A stretch of DNA of 64,000 bases from Craspedostauros australis (Eukaryota > Bacillariophyta > Bacillariophyceae > Mastogloiales > Achnanthaceae). Shown piece after piece: positions 54,201 through 63,017 of the stretch (positions within the stretch are counted from its first letter, which is position 1; the number at the start of each line of letters is the position of its first letter). Under the pieces are notes generated by a model. The model did no database searches. It saw only the letters and a program-made list of their open reading frames with translations, and was not told the origin of the DNA. The position numbers and the translations under genes are program-made. The DNA is taken from assembly GCA_026770025.1 (NCBI GenBank), contig JAMXDE010000005.1, positions 3,038,001 to 3,102,000 of the forward strand, read 5' to 3'.

Positions 54201-55389
54201 CAGCGTCTGGCGACAGCGGCGCGACGAGGCATCGCGAGAGAGGATGGTCGGGGGAAAAGTCCATGGGTTCATCAGTATGCGGGTTGACGTCCTGACGGAT
54301 GGCGCCGAGCAGCATGAAGTTTCTGAGCCCGGGATCGGCCACCATTTGTGCGATGAGGTCCAATCCGATGCTGGCAGACCACTGCAGATCGTCTAGGAAC
54401 ATGTAGATGGGTCGTTCCTTCGTCGAGACTGCCTTGATGAACTGCACGAAGATGTACTGGAGCTGGTTCCATGCGTTGTCGGTGACTGCTCCACCCGACG
54501 AAGGCGCGGATAAGTCGCCGTTCATCTGGCTGCCGTGCATACTCATGCTCATGCTGTAGTCATCGCGACGGCTGACGGACTGGCTGATGACGGAGGTATC
54601 GCCTCGGGCTGACTTGGGCATCAGGATGGAGAGAGATGGCACCACTTTCACCATTGGGCGAAGTCCACCAGTGGGGAAGGCCTTCCGCACGCATTCACGC
54701 ATGCGATCGAGTTCTTCCTTGGGTCCGTTCTTGAGTTGGGTCGTGAAGTCTTGGAGGGCTTGGACGATGGCCGAGAAGGGGTCACTCTGACCCGTGTACT
54801 CGTCATACTTTCCACGAAGGACGTAGCAGCAGGAGCAAGAGGATGATGAGGATGCTGCCTGGTCGTTGTTCTGCTGCTGCTGCTGCTGCTGCTGCTTCTG
54901 GTCGACGCCAGTGTTGCAGATGCAGCACGTGTCGAGGAAGTGATCGACGAGAGCGGACTTTCCTGTACCGCTGACACCCCAGACTAGTGCTGCTGGATGT
55001 ACATCGAGTCTCTTCCTTGGCTTTGGTTTGGGTGCTGGTGGTGTTGTTGCCTTGGTCTTGTCCTTGGCCTCATCAGCAGATGATTCCGGTGCAGGAGGAG
55101 TGGCATTGCTCTGGTGTTCACCGATGATCTTGTCCTTCAGAGCTTTGAGCTGCTCGAGCTCCGCCTCTCTGCCGAGGAAACGTGATGAATCTTTCCATGG
55201 AGCGATGGCGCTTGCTGGGCCAGACAGATTGGGTTGATCAACAGTTGGATTATTAGGGGCGTCGGTATGGACGAGATCAGAGGGCAGACTGTTGAGCATT
55301 ACATGCTTGTCTGCATCTGGTTCACCATGGTGGGCCTCCCCGATCGACGGGAGCCTCTGGAGACGGGAATGGCGTTGTTGAATCTCCAT
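51232..55389 (-). CDS. STAND-type ATPase with TPR-like C-terminal region, paralogue E
   Basis: A single-exon gene of 1385 residues. I start at the ATG at 55389 (MEIQQRHSRLQRLPSIGE) by analogy with B–D; another in-frame ATG lies at 55401. Walker A GVSGTGKS is at 138–145. The Cys insert is long, with an eight-Gln run encoded by pure CAG/CTG repeats (about 54,871–54,897) between CCIC and CSCCY. YMFLDDLQWSASIGLDLIAQ, LLLGAIRQDVNPH, SDDILGIIESKLRDLPMQLQ and FAHDRIQQAAQGMIPAGE follow. The C-terminal part reads AVDYYTAWGGKSKVTDIKKR, KYLKTLNDPNRQRPEGLTAD, NYLFGITRDTF and DDLSVLTDID. The TPR half clearly differs from B–D and is closer to F. Complete and apparently functional. Confidence 0.92.
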   Translation of the reverse strand: MEIQQRHSRLQRLPSIGEAHHGEPDADKHVMLNSLPSDLVHTDAPNNPTVDQPNLSGPASAIAPWKDSSRFLGREAELEQLKALKDKIIGEHQSNATPPAPESSADEAKDKTKATTPPAPKPKPRKRLDVHPAALVWGVSGTGKSALVDHFLDTCCICNTGVDQKQQQQQQQQNNDQAASSSSSCSCCYVLRGKYDEYTGQSDPFSAIVQALQDFTTQLKNGPKEELDRMRECVRKAFPTGGLRPMVKVVPSLSILMPKSARGDTSVISQSVSRRDDYSMSMSMHGSQMNGDLSAPSSGGAVTDNAWNQLQYIFVQFIKAVSTKERPIYMFLDDLQWSASIGLDLIAQMVADPGLRNFMLLGAIRQDVNPHTDEPMDFSPDHPLSRCLVAPLSPDAAIDNDQNAAAGPDDASVMTASTSMSKVGKRRHPRNLRQITITNLTPDDMTAWLSSMLDCNDIEDLSEKLYAKTEGNIFFTMQALEELERKDILTFNLLSQQWEWSLSNPEDDDNSNAGSAQLPISDDILGIIESKLRDLPMQLQQVLSVAAYIRSMFEISVLHRVLENECKHVDGEIDDMDRISTAQELSDMLETAVLERLISNPIGGTKYHFAHDRIQQAAQGMIPAGEARDKLRVRIGHCLLKVYRRMQVRLQNEHEEDYEEPHGINHRHKKASGTEAEDKSNMSSESTHSTTSAETFTSTFTTSEVDDGLLFVAADHLNSVPTKDHIFSATMNMEVGEKALEMAALESAVGYLQKAHASLQLVRSSAPATISTKTKGSARSQAAASPSIWDGDEHYGLCLRVYCARADVELSLGSYEVGYKLCDEVLERARSLEDKMATYLSMARALARQDRHAETLAVELRLLRSLKTIPKRWYALHIIKCMMKIKSFLKNNTNEEILSMPLMTDPKKLFAMKVAADFAICTKATGNMLLVILNLCKMMSTTIKYGICKESANAFITYGLVIAGMGEQATAERCTEISHDILDLVDGKTTQGNVRFITSWYIIPFSRPFPDLLRQFRRGYLDSLEVGEFDMGLLNYQGAVFAGMLSGLEVGPLLKAAEAVLDQMAAYKITAFGGIAVHLRVMFANFREEEPVDWPELEASSKRDVTTETLDQSELISASMLFYTRAVLTLFHRQYELAERLIRNFVLLNIGEISFQYIVGECFITGLISAARFRETGKRSYLTTLRKLTKKLRDIAKARGQFWMHHVLMMEAEELAITLKNKQSPRIQHAYNLAIIAATKAGCIHDAALTNEMAGEHFVEHGSKEMVGDYFVHAVDYYTAWGGKSKVTDIKKRRKKYLKTLNDPNRQRPEGLTADGNGNYLFGITRDTFTGAITSRCTELNVFTDRSKGGDGHGNALVLGSELGDGLDGSVGLDDDDLSVLTDID

Positions 55390-56823
55390 GTTGCTATGCA
55401 TCAAAAGTATGGCAGCAGTGACGTTATGTATGTGCTCGTGTGGAGGTAATGTCGATTTATGATTTTCTTTGCGAACGAATGAGGATGGTATGCGCGTCCC
55501 TATTCGTGAGTGTTGAATGGTGCGATTGGAGCTATGTCATTTGTGCGCGTCTACTTCGTGCGTTCTCGTGTGTCTGCGAGAAGTTGTTGTTTATCGTGCC
55601 GTTTCTGTGTGGGTAGCTGTTTGGAGGGGTTGTGAAGTCACTGCACCTGGAGATTCTGTGATGGTTCACTGTTGCAGGGACCGAACATTCGTGTGCGAGT
55701 GCCTCGTTGGTGGCAGGCTTCGCGAAAGCGTCGAAACGATGAAGGAAGTTGACGCAAGCGCGCAGGGTGGACGTGTCAGGTTCTTCGCAAATCGCCGAAC
55801 TATGCTGTCTCGTTGAAGGAATAAGTGGAGCCACCTATTAGGCCCAAAGAAAAAGCACAGCGTCGACTGAGGAAAGCGAGGGGCACTTCAAGAACAACAA
55901 CAGATGCCACGCACAGTCCCAGGAGTGATTGTGTTGGCGGGAAGGTGCAATGGCTGCGGCGGTCACATTGCGAAAGAGCGGACTGAGGAGTCGCCCAAGT
56001 CGCGCATAACACCGCCACGACGAAGAAGTTGATGAAAAGTCAATCCACACACATCACCATGCCCCGGTGAGCTCGGATTACTCTCCGATCCTTCCCAACA
56101 AACTCACCAGATTCAACGATCACAGAAGGCAATTGTTCCGACGTAGCCTTGGGCACTTTGTGCGTTCTGATGACGCGCGGTTCGTCGGGAATCTGTGGCT
56201 TCCGTGCGAACGATGGATTAATAATACGGTACGTCAAGACTTGACGAGCGACTGCGCCATAGTTTCTGATGGTGCTGACGTTGAGCAGAACGTGTTGTTC
56301 GCGAGAGAGTTTCGGGCGTGATGACCGAAGGGCAGTTGGGAGATAGATTAACTGTGTGGAAAAAACATCACCGACAGACAGAGTTTCTTCTCATTTCGGC
56401 CATTTCACTGCAACGAACAACAACTCCGTGCCTTCTACACGAACAATCAGCCCAGTCAAGAGTTCCATCGAGTTCACTCGCTGGCTGTCGTTGGAAACTG
56501 GCTGTGGCAGATTCCTATCTGTCTGTATGTTTGCATGGAAGCAGAAATGTGTAATTTTACTTTGCTGTGTTCCGCTCATTTCCGAGGTGCCTGTTTGAGT
56601 GCAGTGTCTGTTTGTTTGTGTGAACACACAATGGCATGTATGTTTGTCACAACGTCACCGCTCATCTCAGTGCCTTCAGTGGATCCCAAGTGCACACATT
56701 CCACTTCTTCAAACTAGTCGTGGGTCTGCGCACCTCCTTGAAGTCGTGGAAAATGGCGTTGTTCGTAACTCTTGATCGTGTCCTATTCTTAGATTACTGA
56801 CTCATGCGATGTCAGGCTCCTCT
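55390..56823. other. Intergenic, E and F
   Basis: This 1.4 kb should hold the promoter of E and the 3' UTR of F. No gene or recognisable repeat is evident; it is not similar to the B/D flank. Confidence 0.5.
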
Positions 56824-59800
56824 TTACATGTCGGTCAAGACGGAGACATCGTCATCCTCGAGGCCCATCGAGGCACGCGCAGCATCGTTGAACCCTGATC
56901 CGAACTGAAGCGCGTCGCCAGAAGACTCGGCGCCAGCACCGTGCTTGGAGCGATCGGCGAAGGCATCGAGTTCTGTACACCTCGAGGTGATCGCTCCAGT
57001 GAAAGGATCTTTGGTGATGCCGAAGAGATAGTTGCCGTCGCCATCGTTGGTCAGACCCTCGGGACGCTGACGGTACGGGTCATTGAGGGTCTTCAGGTAC
57101 TTCTTGCGACGCTGCTTGATGTCGGTCACCTTGCTCTTGCCACCCCACGCCTTGTAGTAGTCAACGGCGTGCACGAAGTAGTCACCAACCATGGCCTTGG
57201 AGCCGTGTTGCGCGAAATGCTCTCCTGCCATCTCGTTGGCAAGGGCAGCTTCGTGAATGCAACCAGCTTGAGTTGCTGCGATGATGGCGATGTTGTAGGC
57301 ATGCTCGATCTTGGAGTGCACCTTGTTCTTCGTGGTGATCGCGAGCTCTTCCGCTTCCAGCAGGAGCACTTGATGGATCCAGATTCGTCCTCTCGTGTTG
57401 GCCACATGTCTCAACCTCTTGATCCTTCTTCGCAGGTTTGCGAGTTCGCGACGGTTTCCCTTCTCTCTGTACTTCCCTGCGGCGATCAGACCACCAAAGA
57501 AACTCTCTGCGAGTATGTACAAGTAAGAGGGTTCCCCCTCCGATATGGTCAGGAAGCTGTTGAGGAGCCGCTCTGACATTTCGTACCGCCGATGGAACAA
57601 GGCCAGAACAGACCGGGTGTGGAAGAACATGCAGTTCCAGACGACCTCAGACTGGTTCAGATCCTCGGTGATGACATTGCGGCGGGATGCTGCGTCCAGC
57701 TCAGGCCAATTGATCGCCTGTTGCTCCGTGAAGTACCTCAGCATGATTTGCAGGTGTTCGGCAATGCCGCTGAAGGCTTTGATTTTGTACGCCGACATCT
57801 GGCCAAGGGCTGCCTCAGCCGCCTTCTGCAACGGCCCCAGCTCCAATCCGTAGGAGAATCCCGCAAACGCGCAGGCTTGGTAGTTGATGATGCCCATATC
57901 GAACTCCCCGACCTCCAGAGAGTCAAGATATCCCCTCCTGAACTCTCGTAGCATGCCTGGGAAAGACGCCTTGAAAGGGATGATGTACCAGCCCGTGATG
58001 AATCGGACTTGGCCTTGGGCGGTCTTCCCATCCGCCTGATCCAGGATGGTATGTGCGAGCTCTGCGCAGCGATCTGCTGTGGCTTGGTCTCCCATACCAC
58101 CGACGACGAGGCCGTAGGTGACGAAGGCGCCGGCCGATTCCTTGCAGATGCCGTACTTCATGGTGGTGGACAGCATCTTGCAGAGGTTGAGGACCACGAG
58201 GAGCATGTTGTTCGTCGACTTGGTGCAGACGGCGAAATCGGCGGAGATCTTCATGACGTACTTCTTGGTTGGATCCGTCATCCATGGCCTTGCAAGGATC
58301 TCCTCGTTGGTGTTTTTCTTCAGGAAGGACCTGAGCTTCACCATGGCCTTGGCGATGTGGAACATGTACCATCGCTTGGGGAACGACTTGAGCGATCTGA
58401 GCACGCGCAGCTCCACGTCCAGCGTCTCTGCATGACGGTTCTCTCTGCCCAAGGCTCTCGCCATGGAGAAGTATGTTGGCGTCTTGTCGTCCATCGATCT
58501 GGCCTTCTCGAGAACTTCGTCGCACAGGCTGTAGCCCAGTTCGTAGTTTCCAAGCGACAGCTCGACGTCGGCGCGAGCACGGTAGACCTTCAGGCAGACG
58601 TCGTAGTGCTCGTCGCTGTCCCAGATCGATTGGCTGGTTGCAGCTTGGCTTGCGGCGGTCTTGTGGGATGCCCCGATTCGCACACGACGCAGGGCTGCAT
58701 GTGCCTTTTGGAGGTATGTCGCAGCTGCTTGAAGGGCCGCCATCTCGAGCGCCTTCTCGCCGACTTCGAGGTTCATGGTGACGGAGAACATGTGGTCCTT
58801 GGTCTGCACGCTGTTCAAGTGGTCCGCGGCCACGAAGAGGAGGCCGTCATCCACGCCGGAAACGGAGAAGCCCGAGATGGACGATTCTGCAGATGTGGCA
58901 GAATGGGTGGATTGAGAGCACATCGAGGTCCTGTCATGACTGTAGGCCCTGTCCCTCGTCTTGGTATGAGAGGCTCTGGACGGAACGGCTTTGGCCTTGT
59001 TGTTGGCCGCGACATTGGCGGTGGCACTTTTGGCAGCAGCATATCCGAACTCGTGCTTGTGCTCGTCGTCGCGCATATGCTCCTGCTTGGTGCGGTGCAG
59101 CCTCAGCAAGCAGCGGCCGATGCGCAGGCGCAGCTTGTCGCGGGCCTCGCCGTAGGGGATCATGCCGTGCGCCGCCTGCTGGATGCGGTCGTGCGCGAAG
59201 TGGTACTTGGTGCCGCCGATGGGGTTGGAGATGAGACGCTCCAGAACGGCGCGCTCGAGCAAGTTCGAGAGGTCTTGCGTGGTGAAGGCGCCTTTGGTCG
59301 CCTCGAAGGCTCCATCCACGTGCTTCAGTTCGTTCTCCAGAACTCGGTGCAGCACCGAGATCTCGAACATCGATCGGATGTAGGCGGCGATGCAAAGTAT
59401 CTGCCTCAGCTGCTTGGGGAGGTCTCGGATGTTGGACTCGATGAGGCCGATGACGTTGTCGCTGACGGGCAGCTGGGCGCTGCTGGCGTTGCTCCTCTCA
59501 TCTTCAGCTGGCTTCGCAATATTCCACTCCCATTGGAAGGAGATGCGGCTGAAGACGAGGATGTTCTTGCGCTCCAGCTCTCTCAGCACCTGCAACGTGA
59601 AGAAGATGTTGCCGTCAGTCTTCCTGTAGATCTTCCGGGACAGGTCCTGCACATCGTCGCGTTCCAGCATGGTCGACAGCCACGCCGTCATCTCAGCGAG
59701 CGTGAGATTGGCGAGCGCAATCTGATGGAGGGTTCGTGGACGGCGGCGGTCGTTGGATTGGGATCTTGGCGTGGACTCGGTCCTGGTGGACCCTTCGTCG

Positions 59801-61053
59801 TTGATGTCAGAGGTCTGGCCGTCTTCTTGGGCGTCGACCGATGACAGCGGCTTGACGAGGCACTGCGACAGGGGGTGGTCGGGGGCGAGCTCCAACGGCT
59901 CGTCGGTGTGCGGGTTGGTCTCCTGGCGGATGGCGCCGAGCAGCATGAAATGCTTCAGGGTCCGATCGGCCACCAGGTGGACAAGCAGGTCCAGGCCGAT
60001 GCTGGCGGACCATTGCAGATCGTCGAGGAACATGTAGATGGGTCGTTCCTTCGTGGAGATCGCCTTGATGAACTGCACGAAGATGTACTGGAGCTGATTC
60101 CAAGTGTTCTCCGTGAACACCTCGTTCGGTGCCGTCGAGGAGCCTGCGCCGTTGATCTGGCTGCCATTGAGGCTGACACGGTAGCTAGCGGAGTTGCTCG
60201 TGACGGAGGCATCTGCCCGGGCCGGCTTGGGCGAAAGGATGGAGAGGGATGGGATCACAGTCACCAGCGGGCGGAAGCCTCCGGTGGGGAAGGCCACTCG
60301 GATGCATTCGCGCAGCCGGTTGAGCTCCGATTTGGGGCCGCGCTTGAGCTGGGCCGTGAAGTCCTCGATGGCCTGGATGATGGCCGAGAATGGGCTGCTC
60401 TGGCCAGTGCACTCGTCGGACTTGCCGCGCACGATGTAGCAGCAGGTGCAGCATGATGACGATGATGCTTCCGTAGGTGGAGTTGCTGCTGATGTTTCTG
60501 CTGCTGTCTGTTCGTTGTCCATCTGCTGCTGCTGCTGCTGCTGCTGCTGTTGATGCTCGGAGCTGCTGTTGCAGGTGCAGCATGTGGCCAGAAAGTGATC
60601 GACGAGCGCAGACTTGCCCGTACCGCTGATACCCCAGAGCAGCACGGCCGGATGCACGTCAGGCTTTCCAGTTGGTGCCGTTGGGCCACTCTCGTTCGAT
60701 GGCTCCTGTGCATGGAGATCGACGTTCTGATCCTGCTCGATGATCTGCTTCTTGAGGTTTCGGAGTTGCTCCAGCTCTGGTTCTCTGCCGAGAAAGCACG
60801 ATGATTCCCTCCACGGAGCACCACCGTTCGATGATCCGGATGGATCGCTGGTTTCACCGGCTTTGCCATCGTCGATGTTTCTGCCGCTGTTGCTCATGGC
60901 GCTAGCAGAAGGGAAGACGGTGGATGGGAGGTTGTTGATGTTCTGCTCCTCCTCGGTGTATCCATCATCGTAGAAGTCTCTGCCTGACGAAAAGACCTGC
61001 GCTTTGGATGGGCGCTGCTGGCTGACTGGGCTAGATGCGTGCTGGATCTCCAT
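56824..61053 (-). CDS. STAND-type ATPase with TPR-like C-terminal region, paralogue F
   Basis: A single-exon gene of 1409 residues, started at the ATG at 61053 (MEIQHASSPVSQQRPSKAQ); the open frame upstream is Ser/Thr-rich leader. Walker A GISGTGKS is at 141–148. The insert runs from CCTC through a ten-Gln tract to CCTCCY, the longest of the six. Here GKYDEYTGxSDPF has become GKSDECTGQSSPF. YMFLDDLQWSASIGLDLLVH, LLLGAIRQETNPH, FAHDRIQQAAHGMIPYGEAR and TPR-like helices follow, then AVDYYKAWGGKSKVTDIKQR, NDPYRQRPEGLTNDGDG, NYLFGITKDPF and DDVSVLTDM. Codon use is more GC-rich than in B–D (see 59,100–60,400). All core ATPase motifs are intact. Confidence 0.92.
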   Translation of the reverse strand: MEIQHASSPVSQQRPSKAQVFSSGRDFYDDGYTEEEQNINNLPSTVFPSASAMSNSGRNIDDGKAGETSDPSGSSNGGAPWRESSCFLGREPELEQLRNLKKQIIEQDQNVDLHAQEPSNESGPTAPTGKPDVHPAVLLWGISGTGKSALVDHFLATCCTCNSSSEHQQQQQQQQQQMDNEQTAAETSAATPPTEASSSSCCTCCYIVRGKSDECTGQSSPFSAIIQAIEDFTAQLKRGPKSELNRLRECIRVAFPTGGFRPLVTVIPSLSILSPKPARADASVTSNSASYRVSLNGSQINGAGSSTAPNEVFTENTWNQLQYIFVQFIKAISTKERPIYMFLDDLQWSASIGLDLLVHLVADRTLKHFMLLGAIRQETNPHTDEPLELAPDHPLSQCLVKPLSSVDAQEDGQTSDINDEGSTRTESTPRSQSNDRRRPRTLHQIALANLTLAEMTAWLSTMLERDDVQDLSRKIYRKTDGNIFFTLQVLRELERKNILVFSRISFQWEWNIAKPAEDERSNASSAQLPVSDNVIGLIESNIRDLPKQLRQILCIAAYIRSMFEISVLHRVLENELKHVDGAFEATKGAFTTQDLSNLLERAVLERLISNPIGGTKYHFAHDRIQQAAHGMIPYGEARDKLRLRIGRCLLRLHRTKQEHMRDDEHKHEFGYAAAKSATANVAANNKAKAVPSRASHTKTRDRAYSHDRTSMCSQSTHSATSAESSISGFSVSGVDDGLLFVAADHLNSVQTKDHMFSVTMNLEVGEKALEMAALQAAATYLQKAHAALRRVRIGASHKTAASQAATSQSIWDSDEHYDVCLKVYRARADVELSLGNYELGYSLCDEVLEKARSMDDKTPTYFSMARALGRENRHAETLDVELRVLRSLKSFPKRWYMFHIAKAMVKLRSFLKKNTNEEILARPWMTDPTKKYVMKISADFAVCTKSTNNMLLVVLNLCKMLSTTMKYGICKESAGAFVTYGLVVGGMGDQATADRCAELAHTILDQADGKTAQGQVRFITGWYIIPFKASFPGMLREFRRGYLDSLEVGEFDMGIINYQACAFAGFSYGLELGPLQKAAEAALGQMSAYKIKAFSGIAEHLQIMLRYFTEQQAINWPELDAASRRNVITEDLNQSEVVWNCMFFHTRSVLALFHRRYEMSERLLNSFLTISEGEPSYLYILAESFFGGLIAAGKYREKGNRRELANLRRRIKRLRHVANTRGRIWIHQVLLLEAEELAITTKNKVHSKIEHAYNIAIIAATQAGCIHEAALANEMAGEHFAQHGSKAMVGDYFVHAVDYYKAWGGKSKVTDIKQRRKKYLKTLNDPYRQRPEGLTNDGDGNYLFGITKDPFTGAITSRCTELDAFADRSKHGAGAESSGDALQFGSGFNDAARASMGLEDDDVSVLTDM
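60526..60553. repeat. (CTG)n tract encoding poly-Gln in F
   Basis: A pure CTG run on the plus strand, read as CAG codons by gene F. It lies between the two Cys clusters. Lengths differ at the same place in A, B, D and E, so this site changes length readily. Confidence 0.8.
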
Positions 61054-63017
61054 GGTATTATAGTATATGATAGATGTATTGTGCGCGTAACTGGAACCAG
61101 AGCTGGAACTGGAGCTGGAACTGAAAATGTAAGTGTGGGTGCGGGTGTCTGAGCTAACTGTATGTGCGGCTGTGAGAGTATGTGTCGTTGTCAGAGGATG
61201 TAATGCCGATGCTGGTATTGATGCTGCTGTCGATGCTGGGGAAGAATTTATGCACAAGTACTATGATCGATTGACGAGGGGTTGGCAGAACGAGGAGTAC
61301 TGGTCGGCTTGGTTTGGTTTGGTTTGGTTTGGCTTGGCTTGGCTTGGCTTGGCTTGGCTTGGCTTGGTTTGGTTTGGTTTGGCTTGATTGGATTTATGAG
61401 ACGGCGTCGATGTTTGGCAGAGGATGGCTTTCGGAAGCGGCAAGCTCGTTTTGAGTGCGTTTTGTGAGGACGATTTGTGCACTGGTTGGAGGACTGTGGA
61501 AGGGACATACTCGCTCTGTTCCATTCAAGCCTGTCGGCATTTCTGGCTCTAGCCGCCGAAAGCACACGAGTCCAAGACCGAGAAGGACATTCGAATGAGG
61601 TAGTGTCGGAGAAGAGGCACATGAGGCAGAGGCGATCGAACACGAATCCAAGATCAAGAGAGGTAGAAGTGGAGGCTGATACAACCAAGAGAATGTTGAG
61701 GTACAACGAGCAACGAGAACTACCACGTTATTTATCATGATGTCAGATTGTGTGGAGTTTCTGGGCTTTCGAAAAGTGGGAGCTTTGTGGCAAACAGTAT
61801 GTTTTGGTATGTTTGCTCGTGGCGATGCGAAACTATTTCGTCTCGTGGCGATGCGCATCCACGAAAAAGTCGTCGAGGACACGAATGAACCATGAAATGA
61901 GGAAGTCGATCGACTGTCGGACATGCAGCACATGGACGCGAAGCGGGGTTGTTTCACTCTTTTGTCAACGCAAAGCAGAAACGTACACGTGACAAATAAG
62001 CCAGATTCGACGACGCACTGGACATCAGAGAAGGAAACGCTCCAATCAACGAATAGTGTCACACACTGGTGACGCATCGCATTGCGAACCCGGAGATCTT
62101 GCTCAGGACAAAATTGTAGTATGGTCATCCATCACCAAAAGCAGACATAGATTCCTTAACACAGTGAATGACCACAGCGACTGTCCAAGATTGGACGAGC
62201 GATAGGAGAACAATCGGGCCTAAATCTGGGGATATCAAGGGCATTGACTTATGGGATAGGTGTGAAGTGCCCACGCGACATTTGCGAAGAGGCGTATGAA
62301 TGCTGTCGCTCTTGCTTCGCTCGGATCGGTTTTTTTCATTCCCTCTTGATGACTGTTGGGTTCCCAAGTGCCGTTCAAAATGTCTAGTGGGATTGTTCCG
62401 GTACAATGGGTTCGAGCTTTTGTTGGCGCCTCCTCGCACATGTTCGTCACGTTTCATTCCCGTTGTCTGCTGAACAGAGCATTTCCACTTCCGATGTCGA
62501 ACTGAGAAGTCGGAAGATTGTACGTTTGGATGCAACGTTGCGTGTCTGTCTGTCCTTCTCCGGCCATGATTGACAGTTTGTTTGTCTTTTGGTTGTGTTT
62601 GTCAGTCAGTTTGTGATTTCCACAATCAGTTCAGGTTGATGTTCTTGTCCTTGTTCGACTCCGTTTCCACGTTCGCGACCACACCGTTCACGAACAATGC
62701 AAACACGACCCATTCGAGTCAGAGGCACGTTTGGACACGAATCGATGCAACAATAGTCGGGGTAATCAAATGATGAGACGCAACAAACGGACGAACGAGA
62801 TGTTGATCTTGTGACCGAAACACACGCGAAACGGGCGTGTTTGGGAAAGTGCGACAGGATCCACCCACACATCAAGAGGGACATCAACAGCGGTGTTGGA
62901 GGGAGACAGTCTGCGAGCACAAGGAAGAGCGCATCCAATTGCTTTTTGCACCACACCTCAATGCTCATACCCATCAAATCAAATCAAATCGAAGCAAGCC
63001 AAGCCAAGCTAAGCAAG
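61054..63017. other. Divergent intergenic region, F and GlyRS
   Basis: About 2 kb containing the promoter of F and, at the far end, that of the glycyl-tRNA synthetase gene. Apart from the pentanucleotide repeat at 61310–61385 I see no gene; a 244-residue minus-strand ORF at 61394–62128 has no domain and unlikely composition. Confidence 0.5.
61310..61385. repeat. TTGGT/TTGGC pentanucleotide repeat
   Basis: About 15 pentamers arranged in blocks: TTGGT units, then TTGGC units, then TTGGT again, ending TTGGC. It lies about 260 bp upstream of the F start codon. Confidence 0.9.

Noticed and set aside
58009-59844. 611-residue plus-strand ORF antisense to ATPase F
   Set aside because: Its length comes from the GC-rich codon usage of F on the other strand; it has no domain and the sense gene is certain. 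The same holds for 16244–17284.
61394-62128. 244-residue minus-strand ORF upstream of F
   Set aside because: No domain, odd composition, no ATG context or conserved segment; likely chance.
62811-63017. Start of GlyRS upstream of 63018
   Set aside because: The upstream frame lacks an ATG until 62961 and the sequence between does not look like a targeting peptide; the WHEP domain starts naturally at 63018.
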